Shown piece after piece: positions 23,753 through 32,374 of a DNA stretch of 47,638 nt. The translations under genes were made by a program, and so were the position numbers. The DNA is from Actinomycetes bacterium (GTDB lineage: Bacteria; Actinomycetota; Acidimicrobiia; Acidimicrobiales; RAAP-2). Positions within the stretch are counted from its first letter, which is position 1, and the number at the start of each line of letters is the position of its first letter. The stretch spans positions 1 through 47,638 of the forward strand of contig JAJXUK010000013.1 in the NCBI GenBank assembly GCA_021782915.1, in the 5' to 3' direction. The notes under the pieces were generated by a model, which saw only the letters and a program-made list of their open reading frames with translations, searched no databases and was not told the origin of the DNA.

Positions 23753-24529
23753 CTACTCACTGATGGCGCGCACGGCCCGCTCGTGGAGAACGCTGCGCAG
23801 CACGGAAACCTCGGCGGCCACCTCGGACGTCACGGTGCGGACCTCCTCGGGGCTCAAGTTCGACGGCGCCTGGCGCAGCGAGAGTGTGAGGTCCTCGACC
23901 ACGCCCATCTCGCGCTCGACGACCCGGCGCAGCGCGCCGAGCAGACGCAGGTCCGCCTCTCGCTCCACCAGCGGCAGCACCGCCAGGCCCACGCGCACGT
24001 CCAGGCTCGAGAACTGGGCAGCACCGGATCCGCCACCCGGGCTCAGCAGCCCGAGGGCGACCAGTTGGTTGACCACGTCCGGCTCCAGCAGCGTCAACTC
24101 GAGGAACTCGCCCGTGGAGTAGCGGCGCTCATCGGCGAGCCCGTGCGCGTCGCGATCCTCGGCGTCGGGCACCACGCTCATGCGCGCGCGTGACGGCGCA
24201 GCCGGCGCCGTGGCCACCACCGGGCCCGCGATGGCCCGCGCCGCCTCGCGGCGCACCGCGTTGGACTCCTCTTCGAGCAAGCCTTGCTCGATGAGGCGCA
24301 GGCGCACGACGCGCAAGGGCACAAACTCCTCCTGGGCCAGGCGGATCGCCTCGCGCAGACAGACCACGTCGCGCTCGGAATACAGGCGATATCCCTTGCG
24401 ACTGCGATCGGGCCTGACCAGTCCCTTGTCCTCGTAGTAGCGAATCTTGGACAACTCGATATCGGGAAAGTCGTGGCGCAGGAGGCTGTGCACCTCACCA
24501 ATGCGCATCTTCGTCGCCGGGACGTTCAT
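23753..24529 (-). CDS. ftsR: FtsR-type MerR transcription regulator
   Basis: 258 residues. The N-terminal HTH (MRIGEVHSLLRHDFPDIELS, KIRYYEDKGLVRP, GYRLYSERDVVCLR) is MerR-like. The long C-terminal part contains a second, degenerate helical block (FLELTLLEPDVVNQLVALGLL). This size and layout match Rv1828/FtsR, which in Corynebacterium activates ftsZ. Its genomic place after the FHA gene is the same as in mycobacteria. The ATG overlaps the FHA stop as ATGA, so both proteins are made together. Whether it controls ftsZ here cannot be read from this window. Confidence 0.85.
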   Translation of the reverse strand: MNVPATKMRIGEVHSLLRHDFPDIELSKIRYYEDKGLVRPDRSRKGYRLYSERDVVCLREAIRLAQEEFVPLRVVRLRLIEQGLLEEESNAVRREAARAIAGPVVATAPAAPSRARMSVVPDAEDRDAHGLADERRYSTGEFLELTLLEPDVVNQLVALGLLSPGGGSGAAQFSSLDVRVGLAVLPLVEREADLRLLGALRRVVEREMGVVEDLTLSLRQAPSNLSPEEVRTVTSEVAAEVSVLRSVLHERAVRAISE

Positions 24530-24987
24530 TGGGTCGCCTCCCAGAAGACCAGCTTGAACTTTCCGATCTGCACCTCGTCGGCCGAGTGTAGAGCCGTCTC
24601 TTCAACACGGGCGCCATTGACGTACGTGCCGTTGAGAGAATTCAGGTCGCGCACCGTGATGCGTCCACTGGCCGTGCGCGTGAACACCGCGTGATGACGA
24701 GAAACAGACACGTCGTCGAGCAGCAGTGCGCTGTTCTCGTGCCGGCCCACCGACGTCGTCTCCTCAGTGAGCTCGAAGTGGGTTCCCGCCGTTTGACCGG
24801 TGACGATGACGAGCTCGTCGCCATGACTGATTGGACCGCTCGCGGTCTGCGCATTCGCGACGTCGTAGCTGCCCACCACGGGCACCGCGATCGTCTCGGG
24901 AGAGGTCGCCGCGTGCTGCGGGGCCCCGCACGACCAGCAGAAGTTGGCGTTCGCGTTCAGGATCTCGCCACAACGCCGACAGTTCAC
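24526..24987 (-). CDS. FHA-domain protein with N-terminal zinc ribbon (GarA-position homologue)
   Basis: 153 residues from GTG 24987, chosen over a GTG at 24996 because TAGGGT ends 7 nt upstream. The first ~25 residues are a zinc ribbon (CRRCGEILNANANFCWSCG). Residues ~55-150 are an FHA domain with the pThr-binding residues SVGRHENS, VSVSRHHA and LNSLNGTYVNG, ending EVQIGKFKLVFW. That ending and the gene order match mycobacterial GarA, a PknB/PknG-controlled switch of glutamate metabolism. But GarA's N-terminal phospho-acceptor ETTS segment is absent as such, replaced by the zinc ribbon. It may read phospho-proteins differently. Confidence 0.87.
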   Translation of the reverse strand: MNCRRCGEILNANANFCWSCGAPQHAATSPETIAVPVVGSYDVANAQTASGPISHGDELVIVTGQTAGTHFELTEETTSVGRHENSALLLDDVSVSRHHAVFTRTASGRITVRDLNSLNGTYVNGARVEETALHSADEVQIGKFKLVFWEATQ

Positions 24988-24994
24988 GCTGGAC

Positions 24995-25000
24995 ACCCTA
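24995..25000 (-). promoter_or_regulatory. -10 box (TAGGGT) of the FHA gene
   Basis: TAGGGT on the minus strand ends 7 nt before the GTG at 24987 and supports that start over the GTG at 24996. Confidence 0.45.
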
Positions 25001-25030
25001 GTGAAGGCGCTCGGCGCGTGCCGGGGCCGC

Positions 25031-25408
25031 TCAAGACGTCAGGGCGCGGTAGCCGTCGGCGTCCAGCAAAGACTCGAATGCCTCGAGAGTCGCCACCGTG
25101 ATCTCACAGATCCAGCCCCCGTCGTAGGGCTCGGCGTTCACCAACTCCGGCGAGCTCGTCAAGGCGTCGTTCACCGCGCTCACGGTTCCCGAGACCGGCG
25201 CGTAAATCTCCGAGACGGACTTGGTCGATTCGACCTCGCCCAGGCTGGCGCCGGCCTCGAGCGCGGAGCCCACCTGGGGCAGGGACACGTACACCACGTC
25301 GCCCAGGGCGTCCTGAGCGTAGTCGGTGATGCCCACGCGCACCACGTCGCCGGTGGCGCGGGCCCACTCGTGGTCCTGGGAGTAGCGAAGGTCGGTGGGA
25401 ATCTGCAT
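25031..25408 (-). CDS. gcvH: glycine cleavage system H protein
   Basis: 125 residues from ATG 25408; a TTG three codons upstream is less likely because TAGATT ends 7 nt before the ATG. The lipoylated lysine is Lys ~63 in VESTKSVSEIYAP. Other typical features are YSQDHEWAR at the start, GITDYAQDALGDVVYVSLP and the closing LVNAEPYDGGWICEI. GcvH carries the aminomethyl group between GcvPA/GcvPB and GcvT, which are encoded 9-16 kb away on the same strand. It sits next to the FHA gene as in mycobacteria (gcvH-garA). No lipoate ligase or octanoyltransferase is in the window. Confidence 0.96.
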   Translation of the reverse strand: MQIPTDLRYSQDHEWARATGDVVRVGITDYAQDALGDVVYVSLPQVGSALEAGASLGEVESTKSVSEIYAPVSGTVSAVNDALTSSPELVNAEPYDGGWICEITVATLEAFESLLDADGYRALTS

Positions 25409-25415
25409 ACGGCGC

Positions 25416-25421
25416 AATCTA
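25416..25421 (-). promoter_or_regulatory. -10 box (TAGATT) of gcvH, overlapping an upstream stop codon
   Basis: TAGATT ends 7 nt before the ATG at 25408. Bases 25421-25419 are also the TAG stop codon of pgsA. Confidence 0.55.
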
Positions 25422-26018
25422 CAAGATCTGGCCCGTCGAGCGCCCCCGACGCAGGGCCTCGCGCGCCGGGCCCAGGTAGGCCACCAGCACGACCCAGGCG
25501 AGGATCAGGCCGGCGCTGCCAACGCTCCAGCAGATGCCACGCCCCACGACCTGCCAGGTCGCCAGCGCCGCGTGGTGAGCATTGCTGGTGAGCAGGAAGA
25601 GCGGAAACGTCGTCATCAGCGCGAACGTCGAGACCTTGCCCCACCAGAGAACGTCGATGCGCGCCGCGCCCAGGGCCGCCAGCACGAGGGTCATCAGCGA
25701 GACGATCAGCTCACGCACCAGGGTCAGCAGCGCGAACCACCACGGCACTCCCCCCGCGGCCGCGACGCCGAGCAGGCCGCTCATCACGAGGAGGCGGTCG
25801 GCCACCGGGTCGAGGACCTTGCCGATGGCCGAGACCTGATTCAGCCGGCGCGCGAGAAAGCCGTCCACCCAATCCGTCGCGCCGAGCGCACCGAGCAGCC
25901 ACGCCGCCACCGCGCGATGACCAGTGCCAAAGAGGAGCCAGAGAAACACCGGGATCATTCCCAGGCGCACGACGGTCACCAGGTTGGCCCAGGTGAGCAG
26001 GCCCCGCTCCGCGGACAC
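25419..26018 (-). CDS. pgsA: CDP-alcohol phosphatidyltransferase, probably phosphatidylglycerophosphate synthase
   Basis: 199 residues from GTG 26018, one nucleotide after the aldolase stop; the open frame continues 21 codons upstream inside the aldolase gene but is Arg/Ser-rich there. The family signature D-x2-D-G-x2-A-R-x8-G-x3-D-x3-D is complete at residues ~49-74 (DWVDGFLAR to DPVAD). About six membrane helices surround it. The LTWANLVTVVRLGMIPVFL start is typical of PgsA, which joins CDP-diacylglycerol and glycerol-3-phosphate in the membrane to begin phosphatidylglycerol and cardiolipin. Another CDP-alcohol acceptor cannot be excluded. Confidence 0.85.
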   Translation of the reverse strand: MSAERGLLTWANLVTVVRLGMIPVFLWLLFGTGHRAVAAWLLGALGATDWVDGFLARRLNQVSAIGKVLDPVADRLLVMSGLLGVAAAGGVPWWFALLTLVRELIVSLMTLVLAALGAARIDVLWWGKVSTFALMTTFPLFLLTSNAHHAALATWQVVGRGICWSVGSAGLILAWVVLVAYLGPAREALRRGRSTGQIL

Positions 26019-26019
26019 G

Positions 26020-27069
<1,050 letters not shown>

Positions 27070-27075
27070 GGCCGC

Positions 27076-27081
27076 AGCCTA
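27076..27081 (-). promoter_or_regulatory. -10 box (TAGGCT) of the aldolase gene
   Basis: TAGGCT on the minus strand ends 6 nt before the ATG at 27069. Confidence 0.55.
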
Positions 27082-27119
27082 CCGGAGCCCTCCCCTGGCC
27101 CCCGGACGCCACCGCGAGC

Positions 27120-27125
27120 CAGACT
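27120..27125 (+). promoter_or_regulatory. weak -10 box (CAGACT) of the DinB-like gene
   Basis: CAGACT differs from TANNNT in its first base but ends exactly 6 nt before the GTG at 27132, the common spacing here. Confidence 0.35.
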
Positions 27126-27131
27126 GGACGC

Positions 27132-27698
27132 GTGACGCCGAGCTACGCCGACTCCCTGGCGCGCCGCCTGCGTGCGGCGCACTCGCTGTATCACGACGCC
27201 ATGCACAGCATGAGCCTCGAGCAGGTCAACGCCGTGGTTCACCCGCGCGCACTGCCGATTGCCTTCAGCCTGGTGCACCAGGTCCTGATCGAGGACGCCA
27301 GTCGGGCCCTCGTGGGGGGCCCCGCGGCCCTGTTCAATGCGACCTGGGCCGACCGGCTGGGCCTGGGCGTGGCCGAGGACGGCAAGGCGCGTTCGGTCGA
27401 AGAGATGATGGACCAGCGCATCGGCGACGTGGCGGCCATGCGCGAGTTCCAGGGCCAGGTCTTTGCGCTCACCGAGGAGTACGTGGCCGGTCTGGCAACG
27501 CCGAGCCTGAGCGAGATCGTCGTGGCCCACCCGCTGCCCGAAGTGCTGGCGCACACCTTCAGCGCACGCGTAGCCGGCCCCGAGGGGCTCACGCGCGCCG
27601 ACGCGATCGAGTGCTGGATCTACCAGCACGCTCTTAGGCACCTGGGTGAGATCGAGCACGCCCGGGCCCTGGTGGGCCTGGGCGGGATGACGTCCTAG
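27132..27698 (+). CDS. DinB/DUF664-like four-helix-bundle protein
   Basis: 188 residues, all helical, with a GTG start. It has the feel of the DinB/YfiT superfamily: a first helix with His (HSLYHDAMHSMSLEQVN), a middle helix FSLVHQVLIEDASRALV, and a last helix WIYQHALRHLGEIEHARALVGL. The HALRHLGEIEHAR end is common in DUF664/DinB members, where three His bind a metal in thiol-transferase or hydrolase relatives. Which thiol cofactor would be used is unknown. It converges on the Arg-rich/TPR gene, and the two stop codons share CTAG at 27695-27698. Confidence 0.65.
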   Translation: MTPSYADSLARRLRAAHSLYHDAMHSMSLEQVNAVVHPRALPIAFSLVHQVLIEDASRALVGGPAALFNATWADRLGLGVAEDGKARSVEEMMDQRIGDVAAMREFQGQVFALTEEYVAGLATPSLSEIVVAHPLPEVLAHTFSARVAGPEGLTRADAIECWIYQHALRHLGEIEHARALVGLGGMTS

Positions 27699-29689
27699 GG
27701 CTGGAACTTCTTCTTCGACACGGGCGTCGAGCGGCGCGGCCGGTTCTTCGGCGAACGCAGTGGTCCGAGTTCAGCCAAACGAGCCGCGGCGTCGTAGGCC
27801 TCCGGCTCGGCCAGCACCACCCGCGCGAAGAGCTCACGCGCCGATCCCACGTCGCCGGCCCGGTCGTAGACGTCCCCGAGGGCGTACCAGAGCCGGATGT
27901 GGCGAAATGAGGGGTTGCGCAGCACCTTGGCCCCGCCCGCACGAGTGAGCAGCTCGATGGCCTCCGCGTATTTTCCCTGGTCCGCGAGGCTCGCTCCCAT
28001 CACGATGCGTCCCTCGGCCAGCTCATCCGCGCCGGCCTCGGCGTCCTCGAGCTCCTCGAAGGTCGTGGCGACGGCCCGGAAGCGTCGGTGGGCGCGATCA
28101 CAGTCCATGACCTTGGCCAGATGCTCAGGATCCCCGGTGATCGCGAAGTGGGCCCGCAGATTCGCCTTGGCCAGGTTCCAGCGCTCGGCCCGATACGCGG
28201 CGAGCCCCAGAAGCTCCCGAGCGGCGGCCACGCCTGGCACCGCGTCCACGACGCCGCGCGCCAGACGCAGAGCCTCTTCGTAGCGGTGACGGTCGTAGGC
28301 CTCCGCAGCCCGAGTCATCGTCTCGACGAGCTTTTCGCGCGCGTGCGCGGTGCCCACGAAGGCCCGGCGCAACTCCGCGGCCACGTCGCCCGGCAACACG
28401 TAGGGCGCCCGCGTACGTTCGACGTCGCGTCGCGGCGTGCCCGGCACCTCGAGGCGCTCCTCAATCCACTCCTCGATGGGCTCCGGAGCCCGCGAGGGAC
28501 GATTCTTCTCCTCGAGCTCACCACGGGTGCTCGAGATGTGCACCGCCCCCCGACGCGCGACGCCACCCCAGCCCCGATCCCGACCGTGCTCAACGGCGCG
28601 CTGACGCTCCAGCTCCTCGGGACTCAGCGCAGGCTCGACGCGACGGGCCCGACTCCGCGGCGCACTCTCCGACCCACGGGTCCCGCGAACGTAGGGCGCT
28701 CCGGCTCGACTGGGTCGAGCAGAACGGGCCCCGGCGCTCCGGGCGGCACCGTCGGGGCGCGCTCGTGCACGTGAGTCACCCTCGGCTCGATCGGTCCACT
28801 CGGGGCGAGGTGAGCGCGCGGGAGCCGGGCGCGGGGCACGGAACTGTCCCGTGCCGCGAGAGCCCGCGCCGGCGCCCGAGCGCCGGGGTGGGCCCGAACG
28901 GCCCGTCGCGCCGCGCTCTTCGGGGCCGCGAGAACGAGGCCGGTCCTCGTCGGGGCGGGCACGTCGATAGTCTCCCTGGCCGCGTGCGGGACCGCGTTCG
29001 GACCACTCAGCTCGGGGCGCGCGTCCCGCGCCCGGTCGCGGAGCACGAGTGCTACCAGCGGGGCGATCGTAGGGCGCCGCGGATCGGCCGGGTCGAGGTG
29101 AACGGGGCCCGGCACTGCGAGCGGAGCCCTCGGGGCGGGCACGTCGATAGTCACCCTCGGCTCGATCGGTCCACTCGGGGCGAGGTGAGCGAGCTGGACC
29201 CGGGCGCGGGGCACGGAACTGTCCCGTGCCCCGAGAGCCCGCGCCGGCGCTGCGCGCGGAGCCGTCAGGACGACCTCGTCGATAGTCACCCTCGGCTCGA
29301 TCGGTCCACTCGGGGCGAGGTGAGCGAGCTGGACCCGGGCGCGGGGCACGGAACTGTCCTGCGCCGCGAGAGCCCGCGCCGGCGCCCGAGCGCCGGGGTG
29401 GGCCCGAACGGCCCGGCGCGCCGCGCTCCTCGGTGCTGCGAGAGCGCGCTCGATCCTCGACGCCGCGAGAACGGGGACGATCCTCGTCGGGGCGCGTACG
29501 TCGGTCGTCACCCTGGCCGCGCGCGGGACCCATCCGCGGCGAGCGTGACCGGTCGGCCTCACGAGGTTGCGACGCGGAATTCGTACTGCGCGGAGCGCCC
29601 GACTCTCGACGGGGCCCGCCCCGAGAGCTCCCTCCGGCGCCCGAGCCGCCGCGCGGCGGGCGTGCTGATGAGGAAGAAGAGGAAGCCAC
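27695..29689 (-). CDS. large Arg/Gly-rich repeat protein with C-terminal TPR-like domain
   Basis: 664 residues in two parts. Residues 1-~360 are low-complexity Arg/Pro/Ser/Gly with repeats; SRGTGQFRAPRPGPARSP and PEWTDRAEGDYRRARP recur three times, and a RPDEDRPRSRG unit recurs too. Such tracts are usually disordered and may bind RNA or phase separate. Residues ~430-640 are a helical repeat domain resembling TPRs (AAEAYDRHRYEEALRLAR, LLGLAAYRAERWNLAKANL, ALGDVYDRAGDVGSARELFARVV). The start GTG is preceded at 6 nt by TAGGAT. A chance low-complexity tail is possible but the TPR part is clearly conserved-looking. The role is unknown. Confidence 0.72.
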   Translation of the reverse strand: MASSSSSSARPPRGGSGAGGSSRGGPRRESGAPRSTNSASQPREADRSRSPRMGPARGQGDDRRTRPDEDRPRSRGVEDRARSRSTEERGAPGRSGPPRRSGAGAGSRGAGQFRAPRPGPARSPRPEWTDRAEGDYRRGRPDGSARSAGAGSRGTGQFRAPRPGPARSPRPEWTDRAEGDYRRARPEGSARSAGPRSPRPGRSAAPYDRPAGSTRAPRPGAGRAPRAEWSERGPARGQGDYRRARPDEDRPRSRGPEERGATGRSGPPRRSGAGAGSRGTGQFRAPRPAPARSPRPEWTDRAEGDSRARARPDGAARSAGARSARPSRAGAPYVRGTRGSESAPRSRARRVEPALSPEELERQRAVEHGRDRGWGGVARRGAVHISSTRGELEEKNRPSRAPEPIEEWIEERLEVPGTPRRDVERTRAPYVLPGDVAAELRRAFVGTAHAREKLVETMTRAAEAYDRHRYEEALRLARGVVDAVPGVAAARELLGLAAYRAERWNLAKANLRAHFAITGDPEHLAKVMDCDRAHRRFRAVATTFEELEDAEAGADELAEGRIVMGASLADQGKYAEAIELLTRAGGAKVLRNPSFRHIRLWYALGDVYDRAGDVGSARELFARVVLAEPEAYDAAARLAELGPLRSPKNRPRRSTPVSKKKFQP
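28775..28875 (-). repeat. 101-bp imperfect direct repeat, copy 1 (inside the Arg-rich gene)
   Basis: Starts GTCACCCTCGGCTCG on the plus strand. Copies 1 and 3 share similarity well beyond the unit on the downstream side. Confidence 0.8.
29150..29250 (-). repeat. 101-bp imperfect direct repeat, copy 2
   Basis: Same unit as 28775-28875 with a few substitutions; the reading frame is kept across it. Confidence 0.8.
29285..29385 (-). repeat. 101-bp imperfect direct repeat, copy 3
   Basis: Same unit; it begins 135 bp (a multiple of three) after copy 2, so gain or loss of units keeps the frame. Confidence 0.8.
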
Positions 29690-29695
29690 CGAGCA

Positions 29696-29701
29696 ATCCT
29701 A
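29696..29701 (-). promoter_or_regulatory. -10 box (TAGGAT) of the Arg-rich/TPR gene
   Basis: TAGGAT ends 6 nt before the GTG at 29689, in the short gap after livM. Confidence 0.5.
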
Positions 29702-29727
29702 CCGGGCCTCATCGCCCCGGCTCTCGG

Positions 29728-30744
29728 CTACTTCGCTGAGCGTCTCTCGCGCACCCAGTGGCCCACTGGCAGCAGCTCGACGTGGAACCGGTCGCGCAGC
29801 GCACCCCACAGCCCGCGTGGCTGCCAGATGGCGATGCCCACGGCCAGGCTGCCAAAGACGATGAAGTACCAGGCGCCGTACTGGCCCAGCCACTGGAACA
29901 GGACGAAGTAGACGACCGAGCCAATGATGGGGCCCTCGATCGTGCCCAGCCCCCCGATCATGGAGGCGAAGAGCATCTCGGCCGTCCAGCTCATCGAAAA
30001 CTCGTTGCCCGGCTGGACGAACGGCTGGCTGATGGCCAGCACCGCGCCCGCCGCGCCGCAGCCGGCCGCTGCCACGATGAAGACGATGCGGCGCGCCGAG
30101 GTCACGTGCGCGCCGGCGCTGCGCGCGGCGACCTCGTTGTCGCGCATCGAAGCCAGCACGAGGCCCAGTCGGCTTCGCAGCAGGACGTACGTGCCGATCA
30201 CGACCACGAGCGCCACACTCCAGCTGGCCAGGTACTGCACGTGAGTCAGGCTCACCGGATCGAAGTTGGACAGCCCCGGCAAGTAGTGCCCGGTCCCCCC
30301 GCCCAGGTAGGCCACGGTGCCAATGATGATCATCGCGGTGTCGGCCACGACCCACGTGGCAATGGAGAAGTACCCACCACGCAGTCGAAACAGCAGGTAC
30401 GTCACGGGCAGGGCGATCACCCCGCAGGCCAGCGCGGCCAGCGGGATGGCGGCCAGGGGGCTCATGCCCTTGATCGCAAAGAAGAGGGTGGCGTAGGCCC
30501 CGAGCCCGACGAAGGCCTGCTGACCGATGGAGACCATGCCCGAGTAGCCGGCCAGCAAGTTCCACATCGTGGCCATGATCACCAGGATGAAGAAGTTCAT
30601 GAGGATCGAGGCGAACCACGCCGGCACAATCCACGGCGCGACGCTGAAGAGGCTCACCAGCACCACTGAGCCGACCAGCGTGATCAGCGGCGAGTGCGTC
30701 GAGCGACGCACGTCGAGTGATGAGAGGCTCTCGCGCGTGCTCAC
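29728..30744 (-). CDS. livM: branched-chain-type ABC importer permease, LivM
   Basis: 338 residues from GTG 30744, overlapping livH as GTGA. About eight to ten membrane helices with the LivM/BraE pattern: NLLAGYSGMVSIGQQAFVGLGAY, RLRGGYFSIATWVVADT, and the EAA-like loop SRLGLVLASMRDNEVAARSAG that touches the ATPase, then MIGGLGTIEGPIIGS. It is the last gene of the transporter run Rieske-livK-livG-livF-livH-livM. In this setting the importer probably carries an aromatic acid rather than Leu/Ile/Val. Confidence 0.93.
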   Translation of the reverse strand: MSTRESLSSLDVRRSTHSPLITLVGSVVLVSLFSVAPWIVPAWFASILMNFFILVIMATMWNLLAGYSGMVSIGQQAFVGLGAYATLFFAIKGMSPLAAIPLAALACGVIALPVTYLLFRLRGGYFSIATWVVADTAMIIIGTVAYLGGGTGHYLPGLSNFDPVSLTHVQYLASWSVALVVVIGTYVLLRSRLGLVLASMRDNEVAARSAGAHVTSARRIVFIVAAAGCGAAGAVLAISQPFVQPGNEFSMSWTAEMLFASMIGGLGTIEGPIIGSVVYFVLFQWLGQYGAWYFIVFGSLAVGIAIWQPRGLWGALRDRFHVELLPVGHWVRERRSAK

Positions 30745-31613
30745 GACGGGGCCGTCTTCTTGCCAAAGAGACCGTTCGGGCGCACCGCCAAGACCACGAG
30801 GAAGAGCAGGTTCCCGGCGAGGACCTGGTACTCGGGATTGATGTGCTCGCCGAGCTGCTGGGCGATGCCGATGGCGATACCGCCGACCAACGTGCCCCAC
30901 AGCGAACCGATCCCGCCTACGACCACGGCCTCGAAGGCGTAGATCAGATTGGTCACTCCCGAGGACGGCGCGAACTCCGTCGTCATGCCGTAGGCGATGC
31001 CCGCCAGGGCCACGGTGGCAAACGCGATGCCGGCCGCGATGCCGAAGATGTGCCGGTAGTTGGCGCCACTGAGCTGGGCGGCCTCGCGATCATCCGACAC
31101 GGCGCGGATGAGGCGCCCGGTCTTGGTGTGGCCCAGGAAGATCTGCAGGGCGCCCAGGACCGCGACGGCGACGCCGAGCACGACCAGGGAGACGTACGAG
31201 ATGTAGATGGTGCTCGAGAGCTGGAACGAGCTGCCGATAAGCGAACCGATGTTGATGGACTGGCCGTTGGCGGTGTAGACCTCCAGCAGCAGGTTCTCGA
31301 TCAGCACCGACAGGCCAAAGGTCACCAGCAGCGTCGTGAAGGGGTCCCGATCGATGCTCTTCTGAATGAGCGTGCGCTGGACCACATAGCCGAGCAGTGC
31401 GAAGACGGGCACCACGACCACGAAGGACCACAGGGGCGACACGCCGAACTTCGGCGCCAGGAAGACCGCGGTGTAGCCCGCCACGACGGCGACGTCGCCG
31501 TGGGCGAGGTTGATCACCTTCATCACCCCGAACATCAGAGAGAGCCCGCAGGCGAAGAGGGCGTAGAAGCCCCCGACCAGCGCACCCTGGATGACGATGT
31601 TGAGCCAGGTCAC
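30741..31613 (-). CDS. livH: branched-chain-type ABC importer permease, LivH
   Basis: 290 residues, GTG start overlapping livF as GTGA. Typical LivH features: GGFYALFACGLSLMFGVMKVINLAHGD near the N-terminus, the coupling loop HTKTGRLIRAVSDDREAAQLSG, and AVVVGGIGSLWGTLVGG near the end. It pairs with LivM to make the membrane channel. The tetranucleotide overlaps through the whole set suggest fixed stoichiometry. Confidence 0.93.
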   Translation of the reverse strand: MTWLNIVIQGALVGGFYALFACGLSLMFGVMKVINLAHGDVAVVAGYTAVFLAPKFGVSPLWSFVVVVPVFALLGYVVQRTLIQKSIDRDPFTTLLVTFGLSVLIENLLLEVYTANGQSINIGSLIGSSFQLSSTIYISYVSLVVLGVAVAVLGALQIFLGHTKTGRLIRAVSDDREAAQLSGANYRHIFGIAAGIAFATVALAGIAYGMTTEFAPSSGVTNLIYAFEAVVVGGIGSLWGTLVGGIAIGIAQQLGEHINPEYQVLAGNLLFLVVLAVRPNGLFGKKTAPS

Positions 31614-32374
31614 GCCCCACCCCCGGCTCGGCGCTCGCTGTCGTGCAGCGATGCGCCAAAGTAGGCGCGCTCGATGTCGGCGTCGCTGAGCTCACCGGGC
31701 ACGCCGGTGAGCGAGGTGCGTCCCTCGAGCAGGCAGTGAACCCGAGTGGCGACCTTGAGTCCCTGGCCGACGTCCTGCTCCACGATGAGCACCGTCACTC
31801 CCTCGGCCACGATGCGCGGAATGACGTCGTAGATTCTCTCGATCACGATGGGCGCCAGGCCGAGGGATACCTCGTCGAGCAGCAGCAGACGCGGATTGGC
31901 GACCAGGGCCCGTCCGATGGCCACGGCCTGCTGTTCACCCCCGGAGAACTGCCAGACGCGCGAGCGGCGCCGCTCGCGCATCCAGGGGAAGAGCTCGTAG
32001 ATCGCCTCGATCGTGAAGGTACCCCGCGCGCCCTTGGTGGTGCCCACGAGGAGGTTCTCCTCCAGGGTCATCGACGAGAAGAGCCGCCGACCCTCCGGGA
32101 CCAGGGAGATCCCACGCGCGAAGCGCCGGTGAGGCGCCAGGCGCGAGATGTCGGCGCCCTCGAAGCTGATCGAGCCGCCGCTGGGCGTGTGCAGGCCCGC
32201 GATCGTGCGCAAGAGTGTCGACTTGCCCGCCCCGTTGGCCCCGATCATGGCGAGGACCTCACCACGGCTCACGCTGAACGAGACGTCCTCAACCGCACAG
32301 AGCTGTCCGTGATGCACCGAGAGGCCCGAGACCTCCAGGACCACGCTCGACTCGCCGGTGGGTGCATCGCTCAC
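31610..32374 (-). CDS. livF: ABC importer ATPase, LivF
   Basis: 254 residues, GTG start overlapping livG as GTGA. Walker A is GANGAGKST, the signature is FSGGEQQAVAIGRAL, Walker B is LLLLDEVSLGLAP, and the H-loop position is replaced in the usual LivF way by VLIVEQDVGQ. The PEGRRLFSSMTLEENLLVG segment identifies LivF rather than LivG. It hydrolyses ATP in the cytoplasm for uptake. Confidence 0.94.
   Translation of the reverse strand: MSDAPTGESSVVLEVSGLSVHHGQLCAVEDVSFSVSRGEVLAMIGANGAGKSTLLRTIAGLHTPSGGSISFEGADISRLAPHRRFARGISLVPEGRRLFSSMTLEENLLVGTTKGARGTFTIEAIYELFPWMRERRRSRVWQFSGGEQQAVAIGRALVANPRLLLLDEVSLGLAPIVIERIYDVIPRIVAEGVTVLIVEQDVGQGLKVATRVHCLLEGRTSLTGVPGELSDADIERAYFGASLHDSERRAGGGA

Noticed and set aside
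28775-29385. Regularly repeated blocks that might be a CRISPR array
   Set aside because: Units are 101 bp, unevenly spaced, in-frame and coding; no short repeats with spacers and no cas genes.
28765-29739. 324-codon plus-strand open frame rich in Arg and Gly
   Set aside because: Mirror of the Arg-rich repeat gene; the minus strand has the promoter box and the TPR domain in frame.
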